Source: Adiantum capillus-veneris
Lineage: Eukaryota; Streptophyta; Polypodiopsida; Polypodiales; Pteridaceae
NCBI GenBank assembly: GCA_014529385.2
Contig: CM043950.1
Span: 152,944,445 to 153,008,444 of the forward strand
Length of the DNA stretch: 64,000 nucleotides
Direction: 5' to 3'
Shown: piece by piece, positions 1 through 10,267 of the stretch
Position numbering within the stretch: the first letter of the stretch is position 1
Layout of the letters: the number at the start of each line of letters is the position of its first letter
Notes under the pieces: model-generated
Databases searched by the model: none
The model's input: the letters and a program-made list of their open reading frames with translations, nothing else
Told to the model about the DNA's origin: nothing
Translations under genes and position numbers: made by a program

Positions 1-1845
1 GAAGTTTCAGAATGGCTCTTCTTTCACGCTGATGATGCTAGCTACGTCACCATTTTTGGACAGAACATGTGGAAGATATCCAAGGGTTCTATGACAGTAG
101 CACATGGAGTAAAGTCTGGAGGACTTTACATGATTTATGTATCAAATGTCTCTAAAAATGTAATCAATGTAACCGAGCAGCCGAACGTTTCTTTGTGTCA
201 TAGCCGGTTAGGACATATGTCCAAGAAGGGAATGGAAATCTTGTCTCGTTCTGGTTATTTGCCTGGCTTTTCATTTAATGATTTTGAATTCTGTGAACAT
301 TGTCTGTATGGTAAGCAAACAGAGCAGCCACATAAGCATAGAAGCAGTAGAAGAGATACACAGTTGGCACTTGTTCATAGTGATTTGTGTGGACCTATGC
401 CTAACCTATCTCTAGGGGGAGCTTCTTACTTTATGACATTTATAGATGATTACTCGAGGAAAGTATGGGTTTACTTTCTCAAGCATAAGGATGAAGCGTT
501 TAGTGTTTTCAAAACGTTTGTGACACTTGTGGAGAATCAGAGTGGCAAGAAGCTTAAATGCTTACGCACTAACAATGGTGGAGAGTATGTTTCAAAGGCC
601 CCTCAGGACTTTTGTGAGTCAAAAGGTATAAAACGTGAACTTACTGCTCCTTACAATCCTCCTCAAAATGGTGTTGCTGAGAGGATGAATAGGACCATAC
701 AAGAGAAGGTCAGAAGTATGTTGTCTAATGCACAGCTGCCAAATGGGTTTTGGGCTGAAGCTGTATCAATAGCTGTTCATCTTGTAAATAGATCTCCTAG
801 CAAGGTTTTGCAGAAGGATTCAGTGCCAGAGATGGTATGGTCAGGCAAAATGCCCTCATACAAGCATCTCAGAGTCTTTGGCTGTGAGGCATATACTCAT
901 GTTGCAAAGGAATTTAGGAACAAACTTGAGCCAAAGAGTAGAAAGTGCATCTTTCTAGGCTATGGTAATTCTGGTGAGATGGGGTACACACTTTGGGATC
1001 CCGAATGCAGAAAGGTTATCCGCAGCAATGATGTTCACTTTAATGAAGCCAAATATCATTCTAAACCAGAGAAAGTTGAGGAGATTAGAAGAGTTGTCTT
1101 CCAAGAAGATGGACCTGCACGTGCAAGACAAAATGTTAGGGCTCAAGAGGAGCAAGGACAGGATAGAGTGGACCCACAGGTTGTGGCTGAGCCTGAGCCA
1201 CCTATTGTGCGTAGATCTGGACGTGTCACGCGACCTCCTCATAGGTTTGTTCCATCTATGAACTATGTCATGTTGACTGATTGCAATGAGCCTTCATGTT
1301 ACAAGGAAGCAGTGCAAATGAAGGACTCCGGGAATTGGCAATTGGCCATGCAGTCAGAGATGACAACTCTGCATAAAAACCAGACATGGAAGCTAGTTAA
1401 ATTACCACGGGGCAAAAAGGCTCTACCTTCTTGTAAATGGGTTTACAGGTATAAGATCACCGCTCATGATAGTCAGCCAAAGTACAAAGCAAGGCTTGTT
1501 GACAAGGGCTTTAAGCAAGAACAAGGCATTGACTTTGATGAAGTCTTCTCTCCGGTGGTCAAGATGACTACATTGAGATGCTTTCTTGCATTGGTTGCCA
1601 TATTAGATTTGGTGTTGCACCAAATGGATGTCAAGACAGCGTTCTTGCATGGTGATTTAGATGTGGAAATTTACATGCAACAGCCAGAAGGGTTTGTTGA
1701 GAAAGGCAAGGAAGATTGGGTATGCGAGTTGTTAAAGAGTCTTTATGGCTTAAAACAATCACCGAGGGCATGGTACCATAAATTCCACAAGTTTATGATT
1801 TCTCAAGGCTACAAACGTAGTGAGTTCGATCACTGTCTATATTAA
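1..1845 (+). pseudogene. copia pol: protease end, integrase and N-terminal reverse transcriptase
   Basis: The frame is open from base 1 and ends at a TAA at 1843-1845. It starts inside the region before the GAG-pre-integrase domain. The His/Cys motif (HSRLGHMS then CEHCLYGKQ) lies at about 199-315. The integrase core follows: first Asp in VHSDLCGP (about 373-396), second site in LRTNNGGEY, and Glu in NGVAERMNRT (about 670-700). The second catalytic position reads Asn where copia integrases have Asp, a single GAT to AAT change, so this integrase is probably inactive. RT begins near 1290 and has the usual TAFLHGDL and SLYGLKQSPRAW motifs. After the TAA the frame continues for some codons (KKAKDG) before a frameshift. 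Confidence 0.9.
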
Positions 1846-1865
1846 AAGAAGGCTAAGGATGGCAG

Positions 1866-2843
1866 TTGGCTGATCCTATTTTTTATGTGGATGACATGTT
1901 GATTGCTAGCAAGCACTTGGAAGAAATTTCAGCTTTGAAGTCAAAGATGGAAAAATCATTTGACATGAAAGACATGGGTGAGGCAAGTCATATACTTAGT
2001 ATGCGCATTGAGAGAGACAGATCAAAGAAGTTGATTTGGTTATCTCAAACAGAGTATATTGACAAGGTTTTGCAACATTTCAATATGGAGAAGGGAAAGG
2101 AATTGAGTGTTCCATTGCCACCATATGTGAAACTTAGCAAACAAGATTTTCCTGTGTCTGAGGAAGAACAGGCTGAAATGGATAAGATTCCATATGCATC
2201 TGCAGTGGGTAGTTTGATGTATGCAATGATTTCTACTCGCCCAGACATTGCATTTGCAGTGGGAGTAGTAAGTCGATACATGTCAAACCCAGGCAAGAAA
2301 CATTGGGAGGCAGTGAAAGGAATATTGAGATACCTGAAAGCTACAAAGAGTATGCGTATATGCTATGGGAGTCAGGAGCTAAGTGTAAAGGGTTTTACAG
2401 ACTTAAATTATGCAGGTGACTTAGACAATCGAAGGTCTACATCAGGGTATGTCTTTACATTGGCTGGTGGAGCAGTATCATGGCGTTCTAGATTACAAGA
2501 TTGTGTTACTCAGTCTACTACAGAGGCTGAATATGTTGCAGCATCGGAGGCATGCAAAGAATCAATTTGGCTTAATCGACTAGTAACAGACTTGGGAATC
2601 AAAGAAGAGATGCCTGTGTTATATTGTGATAGTCAAAGTGCTATACAATTGGCTCGCAATCCAGTTTATCACTCAAAGACAAAGCATGTGGATGTGAAGT
2701 ATCATTTCATCAGGGAAATGCTCGAGGATAAGCAACTTCAGCTTGTCAAAGTTCACACCACAGAAAATCCTGCTGATCTACTTACAAAAGGACTTCCCTC
2801 AGAGAGCTTTGCGCATTTTCGCAAGCAGTTAGGTGTAGGGTAG
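1866..2843 (+). pseudogene. copia pol: C-terminal reverse transcriptase and RNase H
   Basis: This frame continues the preceding pol after a one-base shift in a T run near 1881-1886. The RT active site YVDD is intact (FYVDDMLIAS near the start). It is followed by the connection domain (YASAVGSLMYAM, TRPDIAFAVG) and RNase H (YAGDLDNRRSTSGY, TQSTTEAEYVA, YCDSQSAIQLA, HSKTKHVDVKYHF), all standard for plant copia elements. The end at 2843 is the normal pol terminus, less than 100 bp before the LTR. Upstream and downstream frames together form a single ancestral pol. The listed start is only where the new frame opens; there was no independent start codon. Confidence 0.9.
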
Positions 2844-2919
2844 TACATCACTTCTCTACATCTCTTGTATATTAGCTTGTATAGTAGCTTCTCTCACACT
2901 TAAAGTACCACATTGGACT

Positions 2920-2932
2920 TTAAGTGGGAGGT
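2920..2932 (+). other. polypurine tract of copia element
   Basis: TTAAGTGGGAGGT lies directly before the LTR's TG. The same string precedes the 3' LTR of the small copia element at 35268, supporting its role as plus-strand primer. Confidence 0.75.
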
Positions 2933-3126
2933 TGTTGGGGTATAAAGCCCAATGTGGTCGCCCAGGTAAGTGGGCAGGCCGCCAGGTATGTACACATATT
3001 CTTTTGTTAAAACCTAATAAGAACTCACTATGCTCTACACATTACAGTAGAGCGAGTTCACCATATCGTCGTGCTCTTCTTCTCGCACTCTCTCTCGCGT
3101 CGCACTTCCGCTCGTACTCCTTCACA
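2933..3126 (+). repeat. 3' LTR of copia element
   Basis: It begins TGTTGGGGTATAAAGCCC after the polypurine tract. The right end is set at a CA near 3124-3128 because no second LTR is in the window for comparison. Length is about 194 bp, close to the 189/191-bp LTRs of the related element at 32214. Confidence 0.75.
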
Positions 3127-3128
3127 CA

Positions 3129-4787
3129 GTGGGGGTGAGTAGAAGGGGTTACAGGGCCATCTCTAAAACCTGGTTTCAGGTTTTAAAGTATTACAAGATT
3201 AAAGCTTTTGGGTTGCCTAGGCCTCACAATGTTGGGAAAGTTAGGACTCTATTAAACGAAGAAATACCCGAACATTTTGGAGAGTACTATCATATAGAAG
3301 GAACGATACCATATGAAAAACAGAAAAAAAAAAATTCTTTTGAGTATAATGTTTGTAATAACATTTGGATGAGTATAAAAAATGTACAATCCGCTATGGT
3401 GAGATACTATAATATGCAAGAAGTAGATTGTGAAGGAAAACTTATATTTGTTCTGAAATTGGATGAAGCTCAAATTCAAAAATGTCAAAAAATGGAAAGA
3501 GAATACATATCCCTTATGAATAGAGCATTGGACTATAGCGAGGGTAAGCTTGATTCCCCATACCAAAAAACTCAATCAGAAATGGAGCTTTGGTGGATCG
3601 GAGCAGCTCAAATACCAGCAAAAAATCACGATACATTGAAATGGCTATTTTTGCATATCGATATCCCTTCTATTATACAGGACCAAAATGCAGGTGAAAA
3701 ACTTTGCGTAGATGGCATGGGTGACTTTTTTGTAGAATGGCACTTGAGTGCCGACCTAAAAGCATTAAAGTGCATGTTTGGTGTATGTGGAGGTGCCAAT
3801 ACCAAGTATCCATGTCTATATTGCATGGCAAGCACTGGAACAAAAGGATGGCTTGCAGAACACGAGGTTGGAAAATCACCATTGAGAAATAGTGTGAACG
3901 TCATCGACTACCCATCGTCTTCTATGATTTGGGAACCAATTCTAACAATAGATTTAAAAAATGTACATATATGCACAATGCATGCAGAGATTAGAATCTT
4001 GGACAAATTTCTTTGACTCCATCTTGACTATGCATATTCTATTAAGCCAACTAAACTTGTAGACGAGTGCATAGAAAAATGCGAGGCTTTGCTCTCTCAA
4101 ATGGGTTTTCATGGTGGTCAAGTGCATCTAAGAAAAGATCCCACTCTTTCAAAAGGAACCGGTGATGTTTTGCAAGATGTTTCAATGGGTGGAGCAAAAG
4201 CCAGAAGATTTTTGAGTAACCATGACAACAAACAAGTTGATGCTATGTGGAACTGCTAGAAGGATCTTTGTGTTATAACAACCAATGTCAAAAGTAGACC
4301 AGATGTAGCCAACAAACGCAGCATGGAAGTGTGGAAGAAGCTCGACAATTTTTTGAAAGTTTTGAGACAACAAGTTAGCTCTGCTACTTATGTAGATGAC
4401 TTTAAAAAGACAATAAAGCTTTTAACAACTGCTAGTATAGATGCTTGGGGAGCAAGATACATCACATATTACTTGGTGAGTATTCAATTACTTTCTAAAG
4501 TCTGGATAGTATTTTACTTTGCATCCTATTGAGTTCAACTAACCTTTTTTATATTTTTAGCACATTCTGTACCTGCATGGACCATATTTTGCAAAACAAG
4601 GACCCCTTGCAACATGGAATACTCAGGGAATGGAAAAATCTCACTATCAAGCGAGGACTTCTTTTTTTGAATGTACAAAAAGGGAGGGGGACAAAGAAGG
4701 AGCAATGCACTAAAGGAATTATTCAATTGGTTCTATAGGAGGCAATTACAACGGATGAGATCAAACAACCATGCTGCTCAACCATAG
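3129..4787 (+). pseudogene. spliced transposon-like gene of unknown class
   Basis: One frame runs from 3129 to 4475, interrupted by TGA at 4014 and TAG at 4257. A GTGAGT...TTTTTAG intron (4476-4560) then restores it into sequence reading HILYLHGPYFAKQGP and TWNTQGMEKSHYQART. A one-base shift near 4700 leads to LKELFNWFYRRQLQRM and a stop at 4785-4787. A segment at about 3740-3830 (EWHLSADLKALKCMFG, then KYPCLYCM) resembles the 'GDxKFL...G...PCxWC' block of large, poorly characterised transposon-associated proteins in animals, fungi and plants. That link is from memory and is tentative. No catalytic triad can be assigned. The first codon here is GTG and the true start is unknown; the frame begins right at the end of the copia LTR. 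Confidence 0.6.
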
Positions 4788-5274
4788 ATGGAGATTAATG
4801 CTTCACTTTGAAACTTTGTACCGAATCTTTCTAAAGATTATCCAAATTCAGAAAAAAGATATTTTGGTGCAAAAAATTGTCAAATTTACATCAGTTTTTG
4901 ATTTTTTTTAAATCTCTAGGCATGTCACCGCTATATCTCAAAAACTTTCTTCTTTTATAGCCCCCAAGAAGGTTGACATTTGTCTCCTCAGCTGTCTGCT
5001 GCATAGCTAGAGTAGCAAAGAAAGTATCCTGCTCTTGAGGCATTGAATCCTACAGCATATCCAAATATTCAAAGTGCTACTACTCTCTCAAGTAGCATGA
5101 TCTTGTTTGGATTGATTTGAAGGGGAGTGTACCCTAAAAACCGTGACAATATCTTTAGTGCAAATGGCTACTCAGGATCTTCAGAATACTGCATGTGAAA
5201 AGCACAGAAGGTGGCACTATCCAATGTAGGCATGTAGTGCATGAGAGAGGAGGCATCACTTCTTGAAGAGCCCT
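4788..5274. other. intergenic, no feature seen
   Basis: AT-rich sequence between two decayed genes. No open frame, tandem repeat or recognisable element end was found. Confidence 0.5.
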
Positions 5275-6482
5275 CTATTGCTTTCCCTCTCGAGCCTTTA
5301 GCTCTCCCAAGAAAATTGTCTTTGTCAAAAGGAGTTCAATCTGCAAAACAAGACAGAATGAGTAACTAAAACAAACTTGAAAAAAAAGAAAGATTTCAGA
5401 AGGGAGATCACCTTTTGCAACTCATCTTCGGCAATGAATTTTTCTTGAAGGAGATTGCATAATCTGGTCATCTCTCTTATGTCAACTTCCTTTCCAATTT
5501 TTTTCAGCTTAATGTCTCTGCCAAAAGATTGGATGCCAAGCTCAACAAGTCTCTTCTCAAAATTATCATCTTTGAGGGAAGGTTTCTCCTCTTCCACTCT
5601 TCTCATGCATAGAGCAAGTGCATCAGGAGCAGGCATAAAATATTTATTGGATTTCTGAAGATCAAGTGCCAAAAACTCCTCTTTTGACTCTTCTCCTGTG
5701 TCAATAAAATATTTGGCCACCTCAGAAGCTTCAAAAATGGTTGCAATACAGTAGTCCTCCCTCATATTAAGCAGACACTAGATATGATGGAGAGGGATAT
5801 ACTCTTTTCCATTGATATAGAAGTAAGGAAGGTTTGGAATAGTAAGGGAAGCTTCAGACACCTCTACCTCATCTGTTGGCTCATCAATGACAGTACTAGC
5901 TCTAAATTGAGCCACATAAAAATTTGCACTCTCCTGCTCCTCGGCTGCAACATCAACTTCCTCCTCTTTTAGAATTTCACTTTTCTCAATCTGCAAAACT
6001 GTGGAAACATTTTTATTTGTTGCCTCTTCATCTATATCTTTCACTTCATCAGCTTTGCCTTGAATGTCAACTTTAAGGAACAAAAAGAAAAGAAAGGCAA
6101 CTTCTTTTGGAACAAGGTTGCAAGGCTCTAAATGTAATTGACAAGAAATGGTAGGTGGACAAACAAAGGCAGGCTTCTTAGAAAATCTTCCAAACCTCCT
6201 TGTTACTTTGCCTTTCTCAATTGAGTTGGTAGTAAATTTGGTTAGATGGCAATAAGTCTTGCCATCTAAAACCAAACACTTGCCTTCAACTACCTCTTCA
6301 AACTCTTTGAATTCTTCTGACAAGAAGTCCTTCAAATGGTCTAACAAAGCTGCAAGATCAAACACATGGTTAAATATTTCATATGCTTTGGTGTACACTT
6401 CCATGTCACCACCATCCATCACAGCAACCAATAGTTTCTCACTTGGACTCTCCTCCAAAATCTCCTCCCAACCTTCGTTCAT
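5275..6482 (-). pseudogene. gene A: unknown acidic protein, two exons
   Basis: On the minus strand an ATG at 6482 opens a frame that runs to 5412, with one in-frame TAG (5778-5780). A 71-bp intron (5341-5411, GTGATC...TTTTGCAG) joins it in phase to a second exon ending at TAG 5275-5277. The predicted protein is about 375 residues: an N-terminal helical part (VFDLAALLDHLKDFL), a Glu/Asp/Lys-rich middle, and a C-terminal helical part ending in a basic LKAREGKQ. I recognise no domain, membrane segment or signal peptide. Its promoter side faces the histone-like gene at 7681, so the two are divergently arranged. The single stop fits a C to T change of CAG. It could be an accessory protein of a mobile element. 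Confidence 0.5.
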
Positions 6483-6513
6483 GGTAGTGAAGGTCGAGAA
6501 GTACGCGCCAAAG

Positions 6514-6521
6514 TGATATAT
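6514..6521 (-). promoter_or_regulatory. candidate TATA box for gene A
   Basis: TATATATC on the minus strand lies about 35 bp upstream of the gene A ATG at 6482. This is close for a TATA box plus leader, so it is only a candidate. Confidence 0.25.
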
Positions 6522-6968
6522 AGAGCGATAAGGGGGGAGGGTTACACGATGAGCAAATCGCTCCGGGCACTGGGTCTAAGAACCTCACTAGCACTCCCAA
6601 ACGAAGCGATAGGGGAGGGTTCTAGGATGTGCAACCTACTCGGATCGCGTCGTGCCGAAGCTGCCAACTAGAAGCCCGAACCACGCGATAGAGGCCCCAC
6701 TTGGCGTTTGCAAACGGGTACCGGCGCGTCTTGCGGGACGAGGGGACTATGAGACACCAAAGAGACACCACAACGATGCGTAGTACTAGTAGAGGGAAGT
6801 AAAATAAATGCAATATCTCGCGTCATGTGGGACAAGTAAACGTGTAACACCAATAAAAATCGCGATCAAGCTTTATATAAGGTGAAAAATATACCGTTAT
6901 GGACACGTGTCAGCCATGCAGACGTGCCACGTGGCCTGCTTCCAACGGTCTTCATACGGACGGTCAAA

Positions 6969-6979
6969 TGTATATAAAG
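6969..6979 (+). promoter_or_regulatory. candidate TATA box on plus strand
   Basis: GTATATAAAGC is a good plant TATA match on the strand of the H3-like gene, about 700 bp before its ATG. The long distance makes its use uncertain. Confidence 0.25.
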
Positions 6980-7177
6980 CTCTCTCACATGCTCATTTTT
7001 TACTTCCCCCATACCTCGCATTCACATCGTGTCATCCTCCTAAACGACCCACACTTCCTCCTATCGACCCATCCTTACCATCCGCACTTTCTAATATCTT
7101 TCTTCCACCGACCCGCGCTACCCGTCCTTGCCCAATACAACGCAATTCGAGCAAGTCCTTGAAAGTGGCTGTCCAAG

Positions 7178-7680
7178 CTATCGCGCCGTGCGGTTGTCCT
7201 TCACTTCCCATTGCCAAGATCAACAGCTTTACATACGACGCGACTCGGATGTGTTCTAGCATGTGCGTGGTCGGGCTATCGCGTCGTGCAGGTGCCCATT
7301 GATTCATATTGTCAAGGTTTAGCAGCATCACATACGACACGATACTAGCCTATTCTAGGATGTGGGTGGACCGGCTATCACGTCATGCAGGTCTTCTTCC
7401 TTGATTTATTGGAAAGGTCAAAGCTTCACATACGATGCAATACGGGCATGTTCTAGAGTGTGGGTGAGCCCGCTATCGCGTCATGCAGGTCTTCTTCCTT
7501 CATTTATTGGAAAGGTCCATAGCTCGCATACGACCTGATACGGACATATTCTAGAGCGTGGGTGGCCCTTCTATCGCGTCGTGTTGGTGTCTCTCCCCAA
7601 TATCACATACGGCGCGATAGGTGCAGCTTGTAGATTGTTGGTGACCCATCTATCGCATCGTGCGGTGTTTTGTGACCCAA
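7178..7680 (+). repeat. 98-bp tandem repeat ending at the H3-like ATG
   Basis: Copies of CTATCGCGTCGTGC (with variants) start at 7178, 7276, 7375, 7473, 7571 and 7650, giving spacings of 98, 99, 98, 98 and 79. Each unit also holds a CATACGACGCGATA-like string, which is the inverse of its own start, so each unit could fold on itself. The array ends directly before the ATG at 7681. Confidence 0.85.
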
Positions 7681-9981
7681 ATGGCGAGGACGAAGCAGAC
7701 TGCAAGGAAAGTCTACCAAGCCCCAACTAATCCAGAAAAAGATGATTTAGAGAAAGATCCAGAGAAACCACCGCCTTGACCACCTCGTCAGAGGCCCACT
7801 GCTAGAAAAAGATTGAATTATCAGGTCAAATATTTAAGAGAAATAAGAAAAGCACAAATTAAAAGTCTACTTGTCTACTGATTCCAAAGCTATCTTTCAT
7901 GAGAGTTTTCAAAGAGATATCAGATAGACTTGTAAGCATGATGAATATCAAAACTTTTGTCTCAGTAAGGTTGAAATCTCAAGCTGTGATGTGCCTTCAG
8001 GAGGCTACTGAGGATTTTCTCATAGATTTTATGAATGATAGCTACATTGCAGCTAAATTTGCTCACAGGGTCACACTTATGAGCAAAGATTTTGTGCTTG
8101 TGTCAAGGCTGAGGTACAAGTTTGATAAGGCTCTTGAGCTTATTCCTAGTGAGGATCTTAGAGCCTTCCAAATATTAAATATCCCTCCTTCCAGGCAGCA
8201 GAAAGATTTAGGGGTTGTCATTGAGGATGTTACACAGGAGTATGCGACAAGAAAGGCCCAGGATATCAAAGCAGGAAAGGAGGTTGAGAGGGAGCAAGAC
8301 ATGATATCAGAGGATGCTATCCTTAAAGAGCAAGCAGAAATTTTAAGAGCATCCAACTCTCTTCTTTATTAAAAAGTTATAGGCCAAATGGTGGTGGATG
8401 TCTCCTTGTTTGGAGATAATGAGGCGTATTTGGACATATTACCTCAAGACACAAGTATGCTTGTAAATCCCAACATTGAGCTTGGTCAAAGTGTGCTCTT
8501 TATCTGTCTCAGGTATGTGTTGCTCCTTTGCTAATTATTAGTGCATGTGCAAGGCAGGCACAAGGGGCTCATTGGGGCTTGTGTTTTCTTTTTCAGGTGT
8601 CTTATGAGGGATCTTCCAGAGGCTCTAGCTATGCAAATTTCCATACTTGACCCTCTAGTGACATAGTGCATTTTTAACAAGCAAGGAACCCTTTCAAGTT
8701 TTTTTGAAGATTTTAACATGCTGACCTGCAGTTAAATATTATACCCCTATGTTGAAGGGTAAATCTTAACTCCTTACATGTTATTTTTAACATTTTGTGG
8801 TATTCCTAGCTAATTGTTATTTTTTATAGAGTACATTGGAGTTTTATTATCTTCATTTTTTTGGAGAAATATATTATATTTATGAATTCATTGTCAAGTA
8901 TCCATGGGAGAAGTAAATCGTAAGTATGAAGTATGATCTATGCTTGATGGCCCATTGTTTTCTATTAGTAGATTTTTTATTCAATGTCTTCTTGCGGTAC
9001 GTGCTACCAAACTTATTGGTGGCTACCTAAGTACCACACATAAGGATTATAATATAGAATCTTTCAAGTACTACAATAAAAAAGTGCCTTTACAGACAGA
9101 CTCAACATTTTGTGGATGGAGGGTGCTTGCCAATGCATGGAGATATCTTGAGTCAAGGTGCCGGATGACTACACTCACTGTAAGTGTGTGGCTCATGTAT
9201 TTTGATGTCTTAACTATGTATGTATGTATGTACTCATGTCCTTTAATTTCTTTTTCTATTTTTTTCAGTTGCATGACTATCGAGAGTCTTGGGTCACGTG
9301 GGTGAGAGAGAAGGCTGTTTCTATGGTTTTGGAAAGATCAATAAATCCAAATGATCCAAAATCTCCTTTGCCACCAAAGTAAGGTAGAGCCACCAAAGGT
9401 TTGGATGCAAAGAAAATAGATCAGAAGAAGAAAAGTCTTGCAAAGAAGATCCATACAAAGAAAAAGGATCACAAGAAGAGTTCTACAAAGAAGAGCCATG
9501 CCAAGAAGAGTCCTGCCAAGGGGAAGAGTCCCACCAAGAAGAAGATCCCTGCCAAGGGGAAGAGTCCCACCAAGAAGAAGAGCCCTACAAAAAAATGAGC
9601 AGATACAAAGGGCCATCCATTCCAGTCACCATTGAAATTCAAGGTTCAAAAGCATCGTACACTTAAGAACAGTAAGGGGGAGGCACCTAGATCACCTTTC
9701 AAGCTACCATTCCTATTGCCAAAGAAGGTTGCCAAGTCACCCAAGCCAACCACTCCTTAGGAGCCCAAAGCACCAACCCCTGCCAAGTCACCCAGGTGCC
9801 AAGCCCTGAGGAGCCCAAAGTACCAACCCCTCCCAAGTCACCCATGCCAAGCCCTGAGGATCCCAAGTCACCACCACCACCCACTCCTAAACTTTTACTC
9901 TCTTCTGAACACAAAAGAAAAAGGGTCCCTGAGGATGCAGAATCCTCTCAGGCAAAAAGAAAAGTGGAGTTTCATGATTAA
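7681..9981 (+). pseudogene. CENH3-like histone H3 fused to Ulp1-type peptidase and H1-like tail
   Basis: ATG 7681 starts with the canonical H3 tail ARTKQTARK. It continues through LREIRKAQIKS (7837-7869), KLSFMRVFKEIS and LKSQAVMCLQEATEDFL to RVTLMSKDFVLVSRL (8068-8112): the αN, α1, α2 and α3 parts of a histone H3 fold with a longer loop 1. Exon 1 ends at 8512. Introns at 8513-8597, 8759-8829, 8920-8968 and 9180-9268 (all GT-AG) link it in phase to a C48/Ulp1-like peptidase. This has YPYVEGVHWSF (His at 8834), FMNSL (Asn at 8885 where Asp is expected) and VPLQTDSTFCGW (Gln 9093, Cys 9111). The final exon encodes repeated SPTKKK/SPAKGK, Pro-rich repeats and a bipartite basic motif (KRKR...KRK), ending at 9981. 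The copy has at least six premature stops, all explained by C to T, and shifts near 7862, 8700 and after 9598, so it is a pseudogene. The 49-bp intron is unusually short. Confidence 0.65.
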
Positions 9982-10267
9982 TTACTCCACAATAGCTATA
10001 TACACTTTTGTTCATTTTTTCCATATGAACATATACCCTTTGGTGATTCATAATTTTGTACTTCAAATACTTAATATTAACTATCGATTCATAAATGTGT
10101 ATCATGATGTCATGTAAGTTTAAAACAACATAAGTAATGTTCGCAATAAGGTAGAGAAAAGATAAATATATTTGCAAAATGATTACAATATTGAACTTGT
10201 TTTTTCAAGTCCTTGCAAGTGGCTCAAATACAACTCTTTTTGGGGGAAGGCATGTGATGCAAGAGCT
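9982..10267. other. intergenic between convergent genes
   Basis: AT-rich spacer between the 3' ends of the H3-like gene and gene C. No coding or repeat feature seen. Confidence 0.5.

Larger units (their letters stand above)
1..3126 (+). mobile_element. Ty1-copia LTR retrotransposon, 5' part cut off by window edge
   Basis: The region holds, in copia order, a GAG-pre-integrase zinc-binding motif, integrase, reverse transcriptase and RNase H, then a purine-rich tract and an LTR starting TGTTGGGG. The integrase-before-RT order defines Ty1-copia. The 5' LTR, gag and most of the protease lie before base 1. The LTR resembles that of the small copia element at 32214-35458 in its first bases, in its CGCCCAGGT block and in length (about 190 bp), so the two are probably related lineages. 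Pol carries one in-frame stop, one frameshift and an altered integrase residue, so this copy is not autonomous. Confidence 0.93.
6483..7177. other. divergent intergenic region between gene A and the H3-like gene
   Basis: The region contains scattered copies of GCGATA / ATCGCGTCGTGC-like motifs in both orientations (for example near 6525-6680). They match the tandem repeat that follows. A TATATAA-containing palindrome lies near 6873 and TATATAAAG near 6970. No open frame is convincing. The layout resembles a shared bidirectional promoter or the motif-rich region of a DNA transposon. Confidence 0.4.

Noticed and set aside
7178-7680. CRISPR-like or tRNA-like repeat array before the H3-like gene
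   Set aside because: Units are 98 bp of continuous similarity with no unique spacers; plant promoter/transposon context.
9338-9616. Minus-strand frame with repeated Leu-Leu-Gly-Gly-Thr-Leu
   Set aside because: It is the antisense shadow of the Lys-rich SPTKKK repeats of the plus-strand gene.
7681-9981. Stops restored by U-to-C RNA editing, as all are TAA/TAG/TGA from CAA/CAG/CGA
   Set aside because: U-to-C editing in ferns and hornworts is organellar; this DNA is nuclear, has spliceosomal introns and also carries frameshifts.
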